From positions 1-14,131 of the forward strand of contig JAABRW010000055.1 of NCBI GenBank assembly GCA_011390695.1: 14,131 nucleotides of DNA. Reading direction: 5' to 3'. The number at the start of each line of letters is the position of its first letter. Position 1 is the stretch's first letter. The notes below the pieces were generated by a model. The model was not told the DNA's origin. It ran no database searches and saw nothing but the letters and a program-made list of their open reading frames with translations. This DNA is from Desulfotignum sp. Lineage in GTDB: Bacteria > Desulfobacterota > Desulfobacteria > Desulfobacterales > Desulfobacteraceae. A program made the translations under genes and the position numbers. This document shows positions 1 to 6,880 of this stretch, piece by piece.

Positions 1-755
1 TGGATGCCATGGGTTTTTACGATTTTGCCGGTTCGACACTGGTTCACTCGGTGGGGGGATGGGCTGCCCTGGCAGGCGTGCTGGTACTTGGTCCCCGCCT
101 GGGCAAATATGCAGGCAATACAATCAAACCCATCATGGGGCACAGCATGCCGCTGGCCGCCATTGGTGTGTTTCTGCTGTGGCTGGGATGGTTCGGATTT
201 AACGGTGGTTCTGTGCTTTCAGCCGATCCTGCCGCCGTTTCTTTCGTTTTTGTAACAACTGCGCTGGCCGCTGCTGCCGGTATCATGGGCGCCATTTTTC
301 TTTCCTGGATTCTCCAGAAAAAACCCGATCTTTCCATGGCGCTCAACGGATCTCTGGCGGGACTTGTAGGTATCACGGCCGGAGCAGATGTGGTCAGCGT
401 GATGAGCGCCATCATCATCGGGCTTATCGCAGGTCTTTTGGTCGTGATTTCGGTACTGGGAATCGACCGGTTGAAAATAGATGACCCTGTGGGTGCGATT
501 TCCGTGCATCTGGTCTGCGGTATCTGGGGCACATTGGCTGTGGGTCTTTTCAGCCCGGATTACTCGGTTATCATACAGTTTGTTGGTGTTCTGGCGTATG
601 CAGTTCCCTGCTTTTTTTCCGCTTTGGTTATTTTCTATGCCCTGAAAGCGACACTGGGCATCCGGGTTGATGAGGAAGAAGAGATGGGCGGCCTTGACGT
701 TGGTGAACACGGTATGGCAGCGTATGCTGATTTTGAAATCAAAAGTGCGCTCTGA
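1..755 (+). CDS. amt: Ammonium transporter Amt, C-terminal part (5' end outside window)
   Basis: This is the C-terminal 250 residues of an Amt/MEP/Rh channel, which conducts ammonium across the inner membrane for nitrogen assimilation. The frame is open from base 3 and the start lies upstream of the window. Family hallmarks are visible. The segment STLVHSVGG carries the first pore histidine, WLGWFGFNGGS follows, and DDPVGAISVHLVCGIWG carries the second histidine of the twin-His pair. Several hydrophobic membrane segments are present. The charged cytoplasmic tail (DEEEEMGGLDVGEHG) is the conserved region where GlnK/PII docks in known Amt proteins. The ammonium-transport function is unrelated to the phosphate-compound genes downstream, and transcription converges on them. 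No damage is visible. Confidence 0.96.
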   Translation, partial: DAMGFYDFAGSTLVHSVGGWAALAGVLVLGPRLGKYAGNTIKPIMGHSMPLAAIGVFLLWLGWFGFNGGSVLSADPAAVSFVFVTTALAAAAGIMGAIFLSWILQKKPDLSMALNGSLAGLVGITAGADVVSVMSAIIIGLIAGLLVVISVLGIDRLKIDDPVGAISVHLVCGIWGTLAVGLFSPDYSVIIQFVGVLAYAVPCFFSALVIFYALKATLGIRVDEEEEMGGLDVGEHGMAAYADFEIKSAL

Positions 756-889
756 TGAAATACAGTAAATCCATTCGGCCAGACCGCAGCAGACCGCCCA
801 TGCCTGAAACCGTCAAGCAGATTCTGGACCGGCTTTATCCGGGAGGATATATGGGCCGGGATATCTATCATCATATTTGGTTTTTCTGA
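755..889 (+). CDS. Possible 44-residue hypothetical protein overlapping the amt stop
   Basis: An ATG at 755 overlaps the amt stop codon as TGATG, the arrangement expected for translational coupling. It opens a 44-residue frame starting MKYSKSIRPDR and ending DIYHHIWFF. The product is basic in its first third, contains PPMPETVKQILDRLYPGG, and has no membrane helix or domain I recognise. It has no separate ribosome binding site, so reinitiation after amt would be needed. It may be a real small protein, a remnant of a longer gene, or chance. The overlap geometry is the only positive evidence. Confidence 0.3.
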   Translation: MKYSKSIRPDRSRPPMPETVKQILDRLYPGGYMGRDIYHHIWFF

Positions 890-938
890 AATTGTTTCAT
901 TAATGATCCCAAAATGAAAAAAGAGTTTTATGGCTTTG

Positions 939-973
939 CCAGACCCGGGAGTATTTAGTTTTTCCCGGTTTGG
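939..973. terminator. Imperfect hairpin between the convergent amt and PiT genes
   Basis: The arms CCAGACCCGGGA (939-950) and TCCCGGTTTGG (963-973) pair over 11 positions with one bulged C and one G-T wobble, around a 12-base loop. The hairpin lies between two genes that end towards each other, where a bidirectional terminator is expected. No strong T-tract follows directly on either strand. On the minus strand the nearest T-run is about 15 bases beyond the stem. This is therefore a weak terminator call. Confidence 0.3.
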
Positions 974-992
974 GGTAGATACCAGGCCCTGG

Positions 993-1934
993 TCAGAGAG
1001 GCATGTAGCGGAGCCTGGACAGGTAGGTGATGACAAGTGCAATGGCGCAGGCAACCACCGGGGTGAAGAACCAGGCCAGAAGAATTCGCTTTAGGGTGTT
1101 GGGGCTGACTGTGTTGACCCCCTTGACGATACCGATGCCCAGCACAGCGCCGATTGTTGCCTGGGAACTTGAGACAGGCACGCCGATCATGGTGTAGAGA
1201 TGAATGGTCATGGCCATGGCCAGGGATACAACCAGCGCAGAAAAAGGATCAAGTTTGACCAGTTTCTTGCCCACGGTTTCCATGACTGGTCGACTGAATG
1301 TCATTATCCCTAAGGCAATACTGCCGCCCCCGATGAGGGCCGCAGCCAGGATAGAGATCATGCGGGCACCCACAAAAACAGCAGTAACATTGGCCACGTT
1401 ATTGGCCCCCAGTGCATAGGCGCCGTAAATGGCGGAAAAAATAAGCCCGGCTCTGAGCATCCGGTCTGCATTGAACAGGGTTATGGTGAGACTGTTATAG
1501 GCAAAGGCCATGATTCTGTAGAGTATAACGGAAATCAATGCCCCGCCCACCGGGGTTCCCACCCAGCACAGAACAACCTTTCCAAGCCCGCTTGTATTAA
1601 GCTGGGCATTGAGTATCCCGATGCCGATAATGGCGCCGACCACTGATTGTGATGCTGATACCGGAAGTCCCATGAGGGTCATGATGGTTACGGTCACAGC
1701 GGCTGCCACCGATGAAATGACAGCCTGGTTAATATCCAGCGGGGTCAGCCCCCTGATGGTTTCAATGCCGGCCTGTCCCGATACCACGGCCCCTATGATG
1801 ACGAACACGGATGCCAGGATGGCAGCCGGCCAGAACCGGATCATTTTGGAGGTTACGGCGGTACCGATGATGTTGGAGGCATCATTGGCACCCAGGGACC
1901 ATCCGAGAAAGACTCCTCCGAGCAGGGAGAACAT
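993..1934 (-). CDS. pit: PiT-family inorganic phosphate transporter
   Basis: This is a 313-residue inner-membrane carrier of the PiT family, which moves phosphate (as metal-phosphate or with a coupling ion) across the membrane and can work in both directions in E. coli. The internal duplication typical of the family is visible. GANDASN at 15-21 is echoed by GANNVAN at 176-182, and GLPVSASQ at 89-96 is echoed by GVPVSSSQ at 251-258, each followed by an IGxxxGIG stretch. It is nearly all hydrophobic helices. The ATG at 1934 was chosen because it overlaps the DUF47 stop as TGATG. A TTG one codon earlier is less likely. Pairing with an upstream DUF47 gene is standard for the short PiT type. Unusually, the pair continues a sugar-phosphate-type ABC operon, so phosphate released from an imported substrate is its likely cargo. 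Direction of transport cannot be read from the sequence. Confidence 0.93.
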   Translation of the reverse strand: MFSLLGGVFLGWSLGANDASNIIGTAVTSKMIRFWPAAILASVFVIIGAVVSGQAGIETIRGLTPLDINQAVISSVAAAVTVTIMTLMGLPVSASQSVVGAIIGIGILNAQLNTSGLGKVVLCWVGTPVGGALISVILYRIMAFAYNSLTITLFNADRMLRAGLIFSAIYGAYALGANNVANVTAVFVGARMISILAAALIGGGSIALGIMTFSRPVMETVGKKLVKLDPFSALVVSLAMAMTIHLYTMIGVPVSSSQATIGAVLGIGIVKGVNTVSPNTLKRILLAWFFTPVVACAIALVITYLSRLRYMPL

Positions 1935-2584
1935 CAAACGCGCCGTTTCAGGGTCAGGATGTTGACCAGTTTTGAAACCCTGTCCGCCTGATCCGATATG
2001 TCGCCCATGTTCACCACCAGTTCCTTGAACTGGAGTTTAAAAAAAGGATCCAGCTCTGACTGGAATAATTGTGATATAATCCGCCTTTCAATGTGGTCGC
2101 AGTAACTTTCGTTGGTGTCGATGGTCCCCATGAGGGAGCGTGTTCCTGTCTCGTTTTTCAAAAACAGTTCCACCTGTTTCAATAAAAGTTCGCAGGATTC
2201 AATGCTGGTGTGGATGAGATCCTGTAGATCGTCCACAAAAATCTCCGGTATGGCCAGGCGCTGGTATCGGATCATGAACAAGGCCCTTTCCAGATAATTG
2301 GGAATTTTGTCCAGGGCAATGAGAAGGTTCATAATGTCTCCCCGGGAATCCGGGATCAGGGCTTTGCGGAACATGAGGTTATTGACTTCATCCAGAATGT
2401 CGTCAGCCTTGGATTCATATTTGTGGGTCTGATCCGTGAGAAAATCAAATTCTTCACACCGGTTCCGGGCAATACACGACATCAGGGCCTGGCTGAAATG
2501 CTCCAGAATCAGGTGAAAGTTTTCCAGGTAAGCGTAGATCATTTTCTCGACCTGGTTTTCCTTTTTAAATATGAATCGAAACAT
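1934..2584 (-). CDS. DUF47 / PhoU-like protein, partner of the PiT transporter
   Basis: This is a 216-residue, all-helical, soluble protein of the DUF47 (TIGR00153, YkaA-like) family, distantly related to PhoU. Family features are the N-terminal FRFIFKKEN, an acidic metal-binding type motif around E57-D61 (ESKAD), the helix D92-KIPNYLER, and the C-terminal GDISDQADRV at 194-203, which repeats the acidic pattern. Members usually sit directly before a PiT gene, as here, and are thought to modulate the transporter. The ATG is only 10 bases after the stop of the preceding permease gene, with a weak ribosome site, so the gene appears to be read from the ABC transporter mRNA. Its stop overlaps the PiT start. 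Confidence 0.9.
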   Translation of the reverse strand: MFRFIFKKENQVEKMIYAYLENFHLILEHFSQALMSCIARNRCEEFDFLTDQTHKYESKADDILDEVNNLMFRKALIPDSRGDIMNLLIALDKIPNYLERALFMIRYQRLAIPEIFVDDLQDLIHTSIESCELLLKQVELFLKNETGTRSLMGTIDTNESYCDHIERRIISQLFQSELDPFFKLQFKELVVNMGDISDQADRVSKLVNILTLKRRV

Positions 2585-2594
2585 GATTTTTCAC

Positions 2595-3485
2595 TTATTG
2601 ATAATGTATCCGTTTTTCTACAACCGCAAACTGGATGATGGTGATAATGGCTAAAATTGCAACCAGAACAACGGTCAGGGTGGCAGCATAGCTGGTATCC
2701 CAGAAGTTGAAAGCATTTTCATAAATGTAATAAAGCAAAAGGGAAGTGGCATTGTCCGGCCCTCCTTTGGTCATGATCACCAGATGGTCCACCAGTTTGA
2801 AGGAGTTCACCACAGCATTGACGGTCACAAACAAGGTGGTGGGCATGAGAAGTGGAAAGGTGACCCGTCTGAAGTAGTACCACCTGCTTGAACCTTCCAT
2901 AGTACCGGCTTCTCTGAGTTCCGGAGACATCTGCTGAAGCGCGGCAAGGTAGAACACCATGAAAAACCCTGATTCTTTCCAGATGACCATGACAATGAGG
3001 CAGAATAGGGCGGTGTCAGGGTTGCCCAGCCAGTTGTGGCTGCTGCCGCCGAAAAAGCCAAATATCTGATCAAAAAGCCCGTATTCCGGGGTGTAAAAGA
3101 AAAGCCATATGTTGGCAACGGCAATCATGGGGAGTACGGTGGGGGTAAAAAAGGCCATACGAACCAGGGACCGCCCCTTGATTTTCCCGTTGATCAGCAG
3201 GGCCATTCCCAGGGCGATGGAAATACTCAGAGGCACGGTGCACAAAGAATACACCAGATTGTTTTTCAAAACTTTCCAGAAGATGTCGTCGTCCAAGAGG
3301 AACGCATAGTTTTCCAAACCGATAAAAGTTGATGGCCGGACAGCTGTTCCCATGGAGAACAGGCTGTGAATCATCGAGGAACCGATGGGAAAATGGGTGA
3401 ACAAAGATATCATGAAAACGGCAGGCAGAACCAAGAGCCAGCCGTTCACATGATTCCAGTAGGTGAGTTTAAAGGTCTGTTTCAT
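2595..3485 (-). CDS. ABC transporter permease, UgpA/MalF type
   Basis: This is a 296-residue inner-membrane permease of a carbohydrate-uptake (CUT1) ABC importer, most like the UgpA subunit of G3P importers. It has an N-terminal helix (WLLVLPAVFMISLF, from residue 16), a periplasmic loop, and five further hydrophobic segments. The cytoplasmic coupling loop is EAGTMEGSSRWYYFRRVTFP (192-211), the EAA motif that docks on the ATPase. The ATG at 3485 was chosen over an upstream in-frame start at 3518. It overlaps the ATPase stop by 4 bases (ATGA), has AAGGA about a dozen bases upstream, and gives the usual family length. It should form a heterodimer with the permease at 4581-5402. Substrate assignment to G3P rests on the neighbouring glpAB genes and the binding protein. 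Confidence 0.9.
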   Translation of the reverse strand: MKQTFKLTYWNHVNGWLLVLPAVFMISLFTHFPIGSSMIHSLFSMGTAVRPSTFIGLENYAFLLDDDIFWKVLKNNLVYSLCTVPLSISIALGMALLINGKIKGRSLVRMAFFTPTVLPMIAVANIWLFFYTPEYGLFDQIFGFFGGSSHNWLGNPDTALFCLIVMVIWKESGFFMVFYLAALQQMSPELREAGTMEGSSRWYYFRRVTFPLLMPTTLFVTVNAVVNSFKLVDHLVIMTKGGPDNATSLLLYYIYENAFNFWDTSYAATLTVVLVAILAIITIIQFAVVEKRIHYQ

Positions 3486-4540
3486 GGGGATGGATCCTTT
3501 TTCGTCTCCAGAAGCCACTTTCCGGTATTGGCATGGAACAGATACATATGTTCCGGATCCCAGTTGAGCCTTAGTACGTCTCCAGCCTTGGCAGTGGATT
3601 TACCCTTGAGGGATACCATAATGGCCTGTTGGCCGCACCGGCAGGCAATCAGCGTGTCTGCGCCCAGGTATTCTGTGGTAATGACCTGAACCGTGATCCC
3701 GGACTCACCGGACAAGGTCAGGTTTTCAGGTCTGATGCCAATGCAGTAGGGTGGGGAGGAATCAGGGTCGGGAAGTATGGGTAAGAACGCTTTCAGGATT
3801 GTTTCATCCGGGGTCAGGATATTCATGGGAGGGTTGCCGATGAAACTACCGGTAAAGTCTGTTGCCGGGTAATTGTAAAGTTCTTCAGGGGTGCCGTGCT
3901 GTTCGATCCGCCCGCTGTTCATCAAAATAATTTTATCTGCAATGGTCATGGCTTCCACCTGATCGTGGGTGACATACACCATGGTCATTTTGAGACGCTG
4001 CTGCAGGGATCGTATTTCCTGGCGCATCTCCTGGCGGAGTTTGGCATCCAGGTTGGACAGCGGTTCATCCATGAGACAAACTGATACCTGTGCCACTATG
4101 GACCGGCCCAGTGCCACCCGCTGGCGCTGTCCCCCGGACAGCTGGGCAGGTTTACGTTCAAGCAGGGTTGATAGGCCCAAAAGGTCGGCTGCATCCCTGA
4201 GCCGTTTTTTTTGCTCCTGTTTGGGAATGTTTCTTGCCTTGAGGCCGAACACGATATTCTCAGCCACGCTCAGGTGTGGGAAAAGGGCATAGTTCTGGAA
4301 AACCATAGAGATGTTGCGTTTTACAGGCGGTAGATTGGACACATCTTTTCCCCCGATTTCAATGGTTCCTGATGTCGGAGCCTCCAGTCCGGCGATAAGA
4401 CGCAGGGTGGTTGATTTGCCGCACCCTGAAGGGCCTAAAAGTACAAGAAGGGTCCCGTCTTCACATTGAAAATTTATATCGGAAAGGGCCTGGGTTCTGC
4501 CCCAGCGCTTGTATATTTTGCGGAGAATGATTGATGACAT
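3482..4540 (-). CDS. ugpC: ABC transporter ATP-binding protein, UgpC/MalK type
   Basis: This 352-residue cytoplasmic ATPase powers the importer. All nucleotide-binding motifs are intact: Walker A GPSGCGKST (36-44), Q-loop glutamine 82 in FQNYALFPH, signature LSGGQRQR (134-141), Walker B VCLMDEP (154-160), D-loop SNLD (162-165) and switch histidine 192 in VTHDQ. The C-terminal ~115 residues match the TOBE/OB-fold regulatory region of MalK-like proteins (GIRPENL is visible). In E. coli UgpC activity is inhibited by phosphate. Whether this one is cannot be told from the sequence. It lies between the two permease genes, 40 bases after one and overlapping the other by 4. No convincing ribosome site precedes its ATG, so it may depend on coupling. 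Confidence 0.92.
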   Translation of the reverse strand: MSSIILRKIYKRWGRTQALSDINFQCEDGTLLVLLGPSGCGKSTTLRLIAGLEAPTSGTIEIGGKDVSNLPPVKRNISMVFQNYALFPHLSVAENIVFGLKARNIPKQEQKKRLRDAADLLGLSTLLERKPAQLSGGQRQRVALGRSIVAQVSVCLMDEPLSNLDAKLRQEMRQEIRSLQQRLKMTMVYVTHDQVEAMTIADKIILMNSGRIEQHGTPEELYNYPATDFTGSFIGNPPMNILTPDETILKAFLPILPDPDSSPPYCIGIRPENLTLSGESGITVQVITTEYLGADTLIACRCGQQAIMVSLKGKSTAKAGDVLRLNWDPEHMYLFHANTGKWLLETKKDPSP

Positions 4541-4580
4541 GGGCGTTTGTTACCATTTGGTTCCAGCAAGGACTGGAAAT

Positions 4581-5402
4581 TTATTTTATGCCAGAATGCA
4601 TGAATGACTGGACAAACTGGCGTTGAAACAGGATAAATGCCACCAGCAAGGGTGACATAGTCATGACTGTGGCTGCCGTTATGATGGACCAGTCAACCCC
4701 GGATTCCGGAGCCCCGAAAATGGCCAGACCCACGGTGAGGGGACGGCTGTTAACCGAGCTGGTAACCACCAGCGGCCACAGAAAATTGTTCCAGTGGTAA
4801 CTGACAGATACCAGGCCATAGGCAATATAGGTTGACTTGGCCAGAGGAACATAGACTTTCCAGAGGATACCCACCGCTGATACCCCTTCCACCTGAGCCG
4901 CCTCCACCAGTTCCTTTGGAATGGTCTTAAAGGACTGGCGTAAAAGAAAAATACCGAACGCACTGGCCATGTAAGGGAGGCCCATTGCCGGAATGGTGTC
5001 CAGAAGGCCAAGGCTGCTGATGGTGCGGTAGTTTTCCACCAAGAGCACTTCGGGCATGATCATGAGCTGCAAAAGTACCAAAGCAAACACCACGTTGCTC
5101 CCGAGGAAATCAAACCTGGCAAATCCATACGCAGCCAGGGTACACAAAATGAACTGCGCACCCAGTATCAGTGTAACCAAAATAAAAGTGTTCAGGAGAT
5201 ACCGGGGGAACGGTGCATAGGACCAGGCTCTGGCAAAATTATCCAGCGTCAGTGGCGCAAACAGCTCAAAACTTGTTGAAAATTCAGCCGGATGAAACGC
5301 ACTCCAGAAAGCGAAGATCACAGGAAGCAGCCAGAGAACTCCCAGCATCCAGGCCCCAAGGGTTTCCACAGCTTGTCCGGTTCCCGATATCCAGGTTTTC
5401 AT
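4581..5402 (-). CDS. ugpE: ABC transporter permease, UgpE/MalG type
   Basis: This is the second inner-membrane permease of the importer, 273 residues with about six hydrophobic segments. The first is LGVLWLLPVIFAFW near residues 20-33. The EAA coupling motif is EAAQVEGVSAVGILWKVYVP (167-186), with the well-conserved EAA and G. The short C-terminus ending FVQSFMHSGIK is typical of MalG/UgpE subunits, where QRQFVQSFxxGxxK is a family ending. AAGGA lies about 8 bases upstream of the ATG. The gene follows the binding-protein gene after a 58-base spacer holding a strong hairpin, which probably lowers its expression relative to the binding protein. Confidence 0.92.
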   Translation of the reverse strand: MKTWISGTGQAVETLGAWMLGVLWLLPVIFAFWSAFHPAEFSTSFELFAPLTLDNFARAWSYAPFPRYLLNTFILVTLILGAQFILCTLAAYGFARFDFLGSNVVFALVLLQLMIMPEVLLVENYRTISSLGLLDTIPAMGLPYMASAFGIFLLRQSFKTIPKELVEAAQVEGVSAVGILWKVYVPLAKSTYIAYGLVSVSYHWNNFLWPLVVTSSVNSRPLTVGLAIFGAPESGVDWSIITAATVMTMSPLLVAFILFQRQFVQSFMHSGIK

Positions 5403-5421
5403 GGGTTACGTCCTTAATATA

Positions 5422-5453
5422 TCCCGGGCGCAGCCTTGCTGCTGCACCCGGGA
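5422..5453 (-). other. Strong intercistronic hairpin between binding-protein and permease genes
   Basis: On the minus strand TCCCGGG-T-GCAGC pairs with GCTGC-G-CCCGGGA around a 6-base loop, giving a 13-bp stem with a single wobble pair. It is followed by ATATATT rather than a T-run, so it is not a standard terminator. Its place just after a periplasmic binding-protein gene is the classic site for an mRNA-stabilising or partially terminating hairpin that lets the binding protein be made in excess of the permeases, as described for malE-malF. The structure is seen directly; the role is inferred. Confidence 0.7.
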
Positions 5454-5460
5454 ACATGGG

Positions 5461-6756
5461 TTAGCGGTATCTTTTTAAAATGCGATCAGCCTGTTTCTGG
5501 GCATCTTCCAGTGCTGCTTCAGGTGTTTTTGAGCCGGTGAGAGCGGCCTGGATAGCATCATTCAGGATTTTATAAACCCTCCCGTTCTCGTGAACCGACA
5601 GCTCTGCAACGGCATATTTCAACTGATCCCTGGCAACGGCTGCTGCAGGAAAATCCTTGACATAAGTTTTCAAAAGATCGGTTTCATAGGCATCGGGCCG
5701 GGTGCCCAGATATCCTGTCCCAATGCTCCACTGGGCTGTTCTATCTGGCTGGGTCATCCACTTGACCAGCGTCAGAGCGGCTTTGCGCTCCTCAGGCGTT
5801 GTCTGTTTGAAGATATAGAAATTTCCACCTCCAGTTGGGGTACCCCGTTGTTTTTTTGCCGGGAGCATGGCAACACCGAAATCAAAGGTGGCATTGTCTT
5901 TGACAGCGGTCAGATTCCCGGTGCTGTGCCACATGATGGCTGTTTTCTGTTCCAGGAAATCGGTTCTGAGGGTGCTCCATTCTATGGTTCCTTCCGGCAT
6001 GATCTGGTGTGTCTTGCCCAGGTCCCGCCAGAACCGGAGTGCGCTTACGACATCAGGATTGTTGAAATAGGTCTGGTTTCCTGCCTGGTTCATGAGAACC
6101 TGATTGTTCTGGCTGGCCAAGGCGCCGAACATCCAGTAGGGATATCCTGTTGAGGGGATTTCCAGGCCCCACTGGGTGACCTTGCTGTCGGCATCACGGA
6201 CCGTGAGTTGTTTGCCCATTTCAACCATTTCTTCCCAAGTAGCCGGCGGCTTTTCCGGGTCAAGCCCTGCCTTGCGGAAAGCATCCTTGTTACAATACAT
6301 GACAATGGTGGATCTCTGGAAGGGAATACTCCAGGTTTTTCCGCCGGTGCGGCTGTTGGCCATGAGAGCGGGGTAAAAACTGTCGAGCCACAGCTTTTCT
6401 TGATCACTAGTTACCAGGTCATCAAATGCCACAATAGCGTCGTTATCGATGAGGGTAAATATTTCCGTTGACAGAATCACGGATAGATGGGGAGGGGTGC
6501 CGCCCTTGAGCGCGGTCATGGCCTTGGTCATGGTGTCGGAATAATTTCCGGAATAAATTGCCTTCACCGTAATTTCCGGATGTTCGGCTTCAAATTCCTG
6601 AATCATACTGTCCACCAGTTTTGTTAAAGGGCCGCCCACGGCCACGGGGTAGAACATGGTAAGTTCGGTGGCAAAGGCCATGGATGACAATGACAATAAC
6701 ATCACTGCAAGCAGCAGTACCCTGACTTTTTGAATCCCTGATTTTACAGTTTTCAT
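5461..6756 (-). CDS. ugpB: Periplasmic solute-binding protein, UgpB-like (family 1)
   Basis: This 431-residue extracytoplasmic binding protein delivers substrate to the importer. A Sec signal peptide is clear: a basic N-terminus, the hydrophobic core VLLLAVMLLSL, and likely cleavage after AFA at residue 29. There is no lipobox cysteine, so the mature protein is soluble in the periplasm. The body resembles UgpB: IYSGNYSD near residue 67, CNKDAFRKAGLDPEKPPATWEEM, GTGYLGTRPDAYE, and a C-terminal TGSKTPEAALEDAQKQ. AGGAG precedes the ATG at good spacing. UgpB proteins bind G3P or its diesters. From memory of E. coli UgpB, the phosphate-contacting arginine near the C-terminus seems to align with a tyrosine here, with Lys and Arg close by, so the exact ligand may differ. 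Family call strong, ligand moderate. Confidence 0.88.
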   Translation of the reverse strand: MKTVKSGIQKVRVLLLAVMLLSLSSMAFATELTMFYPVAVGGPLTKLVDSMIQEFEAEHPEITVKAIYSGNYSDTMTKAMTALKGGTPPHLSVILSTEIFTLIDNDAIVAFDDLVTSDQEKLWLDSFYPALMANSRTGGKTWSIPFQRSTIVMYCNKDAFRKAGLDPEKPPATWEEMVEMGKQLTVRDADSKVTQWGLEIPSTGYPYWMFGALASQNNQVLMNQAGNQTYFNNPDVVSALRFWRDLGKTHQIMPEGTIEWSTLRTDFLEQKTAIMWHSTGNLTAVKDNATFDFGVAMLPAKKQRGTPTGGGNFYIFKQTTPEERKAALTLVKWMTQPDRTAQWSIGTGYLGTRPDAYETDLLKTYVKDFPAAAVARDQLKYAVAELSVHENGRVYKILNDAIQAALTGSKTPEAALEDAQKQADRILKRYR

Positions 6757-6773
6757 GATTTTCTCCTTTTAAT

Positions 6774-6791
6774 GCGTTTGTTAACAAAAGC
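6774..6791. promoter_or_regulatory. Palindrome in the leader of the binding-protein gene
   Basis: A perfect 12-bp palindrome, TTTGTTAACAAA (6777-6788), extends to an 18-bp near-palindrome with one mismatched pair. It lies about 18 bases upstream of the binding-protein start, just before the ribosome site. It differs from the two TGTAA...TTACA operators, lacking their central GC-containing core. It may be an operator for another regulator, or may affect translation as a weak hairpin. Confidence 0.35.
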
Positions 6792-6804
6792 AACCTTCTT
6801 TTAA

Positions 6805-6845
6805 TCCGGGGTTCTACCCGGAAACCATCTTGTCCTTGCCCCGGA
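6805..6845 (-). other. Leader with two mutually exclusive hairpins upstream of the binding-protein gene
   Basis: The element at 6805-6811 can pair with 6817-6822 (a 6-bp stem with a 6-base loop) or with 6839-6845 (a perfect 7-bp stem with a 27-base loop). Both lie in the transcript between lacI and the binding-protein gene. Such alternative pairing can act as a switch, but neither stem is followed by a T-run. It could equally be chance in GC-rich patches. Confidence 0.3.
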
Positions 6846-6873
6846 AATATGTCCAGGGTTTTTGTTGTTTCAA
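6846..6873 (-). promoter_or_regulatory. Candidate internal promoter for the binding-protein gene
   Basis: On the minus strand TTGAAA (6868-6873) and CATATT (6846-6851) are separated by 16 bases, matching the sigma70 consensus at 5/6 and 4/6. It lies just after the lacI stop, where a second promoter would let the transporter be made at a higher level than its regulator. The match is moderate and AT-rich DNA gives such hits by chance. Confidence 0.3.
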
Positions 6874-6880
6874 AAAATGA

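Noticed and set aside
44..710. Two minus-strand open frames of about 160 codons under amt
   Set aside because: Both lie fully antisense to the clear Amt reading frame and have low-complexity, unfamiliar composition.
887..899. TGAAATTGTTTCA palindrome after the small ORF, as a regulator site
   Set aside because: Only 5-bp arms with a 3-base centre in AT-rich DNA between convergent genes, where no promoter is needed.
979..993. ACCAGGCCCTGGT near-palindrome next to the PiT stop
   Set aside because: There is no room for a loop, so it cannot form a hairpin terminator, and a lone 13-bp palindrome here is likely chance.
5590..6153. Long plus-strand open frame of 187 codons inside the binding-protein gene
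   Set aside because: It is antisense to a well-supported gene, shows no family motifs and has a composition typical of a reverse-frame shadow.
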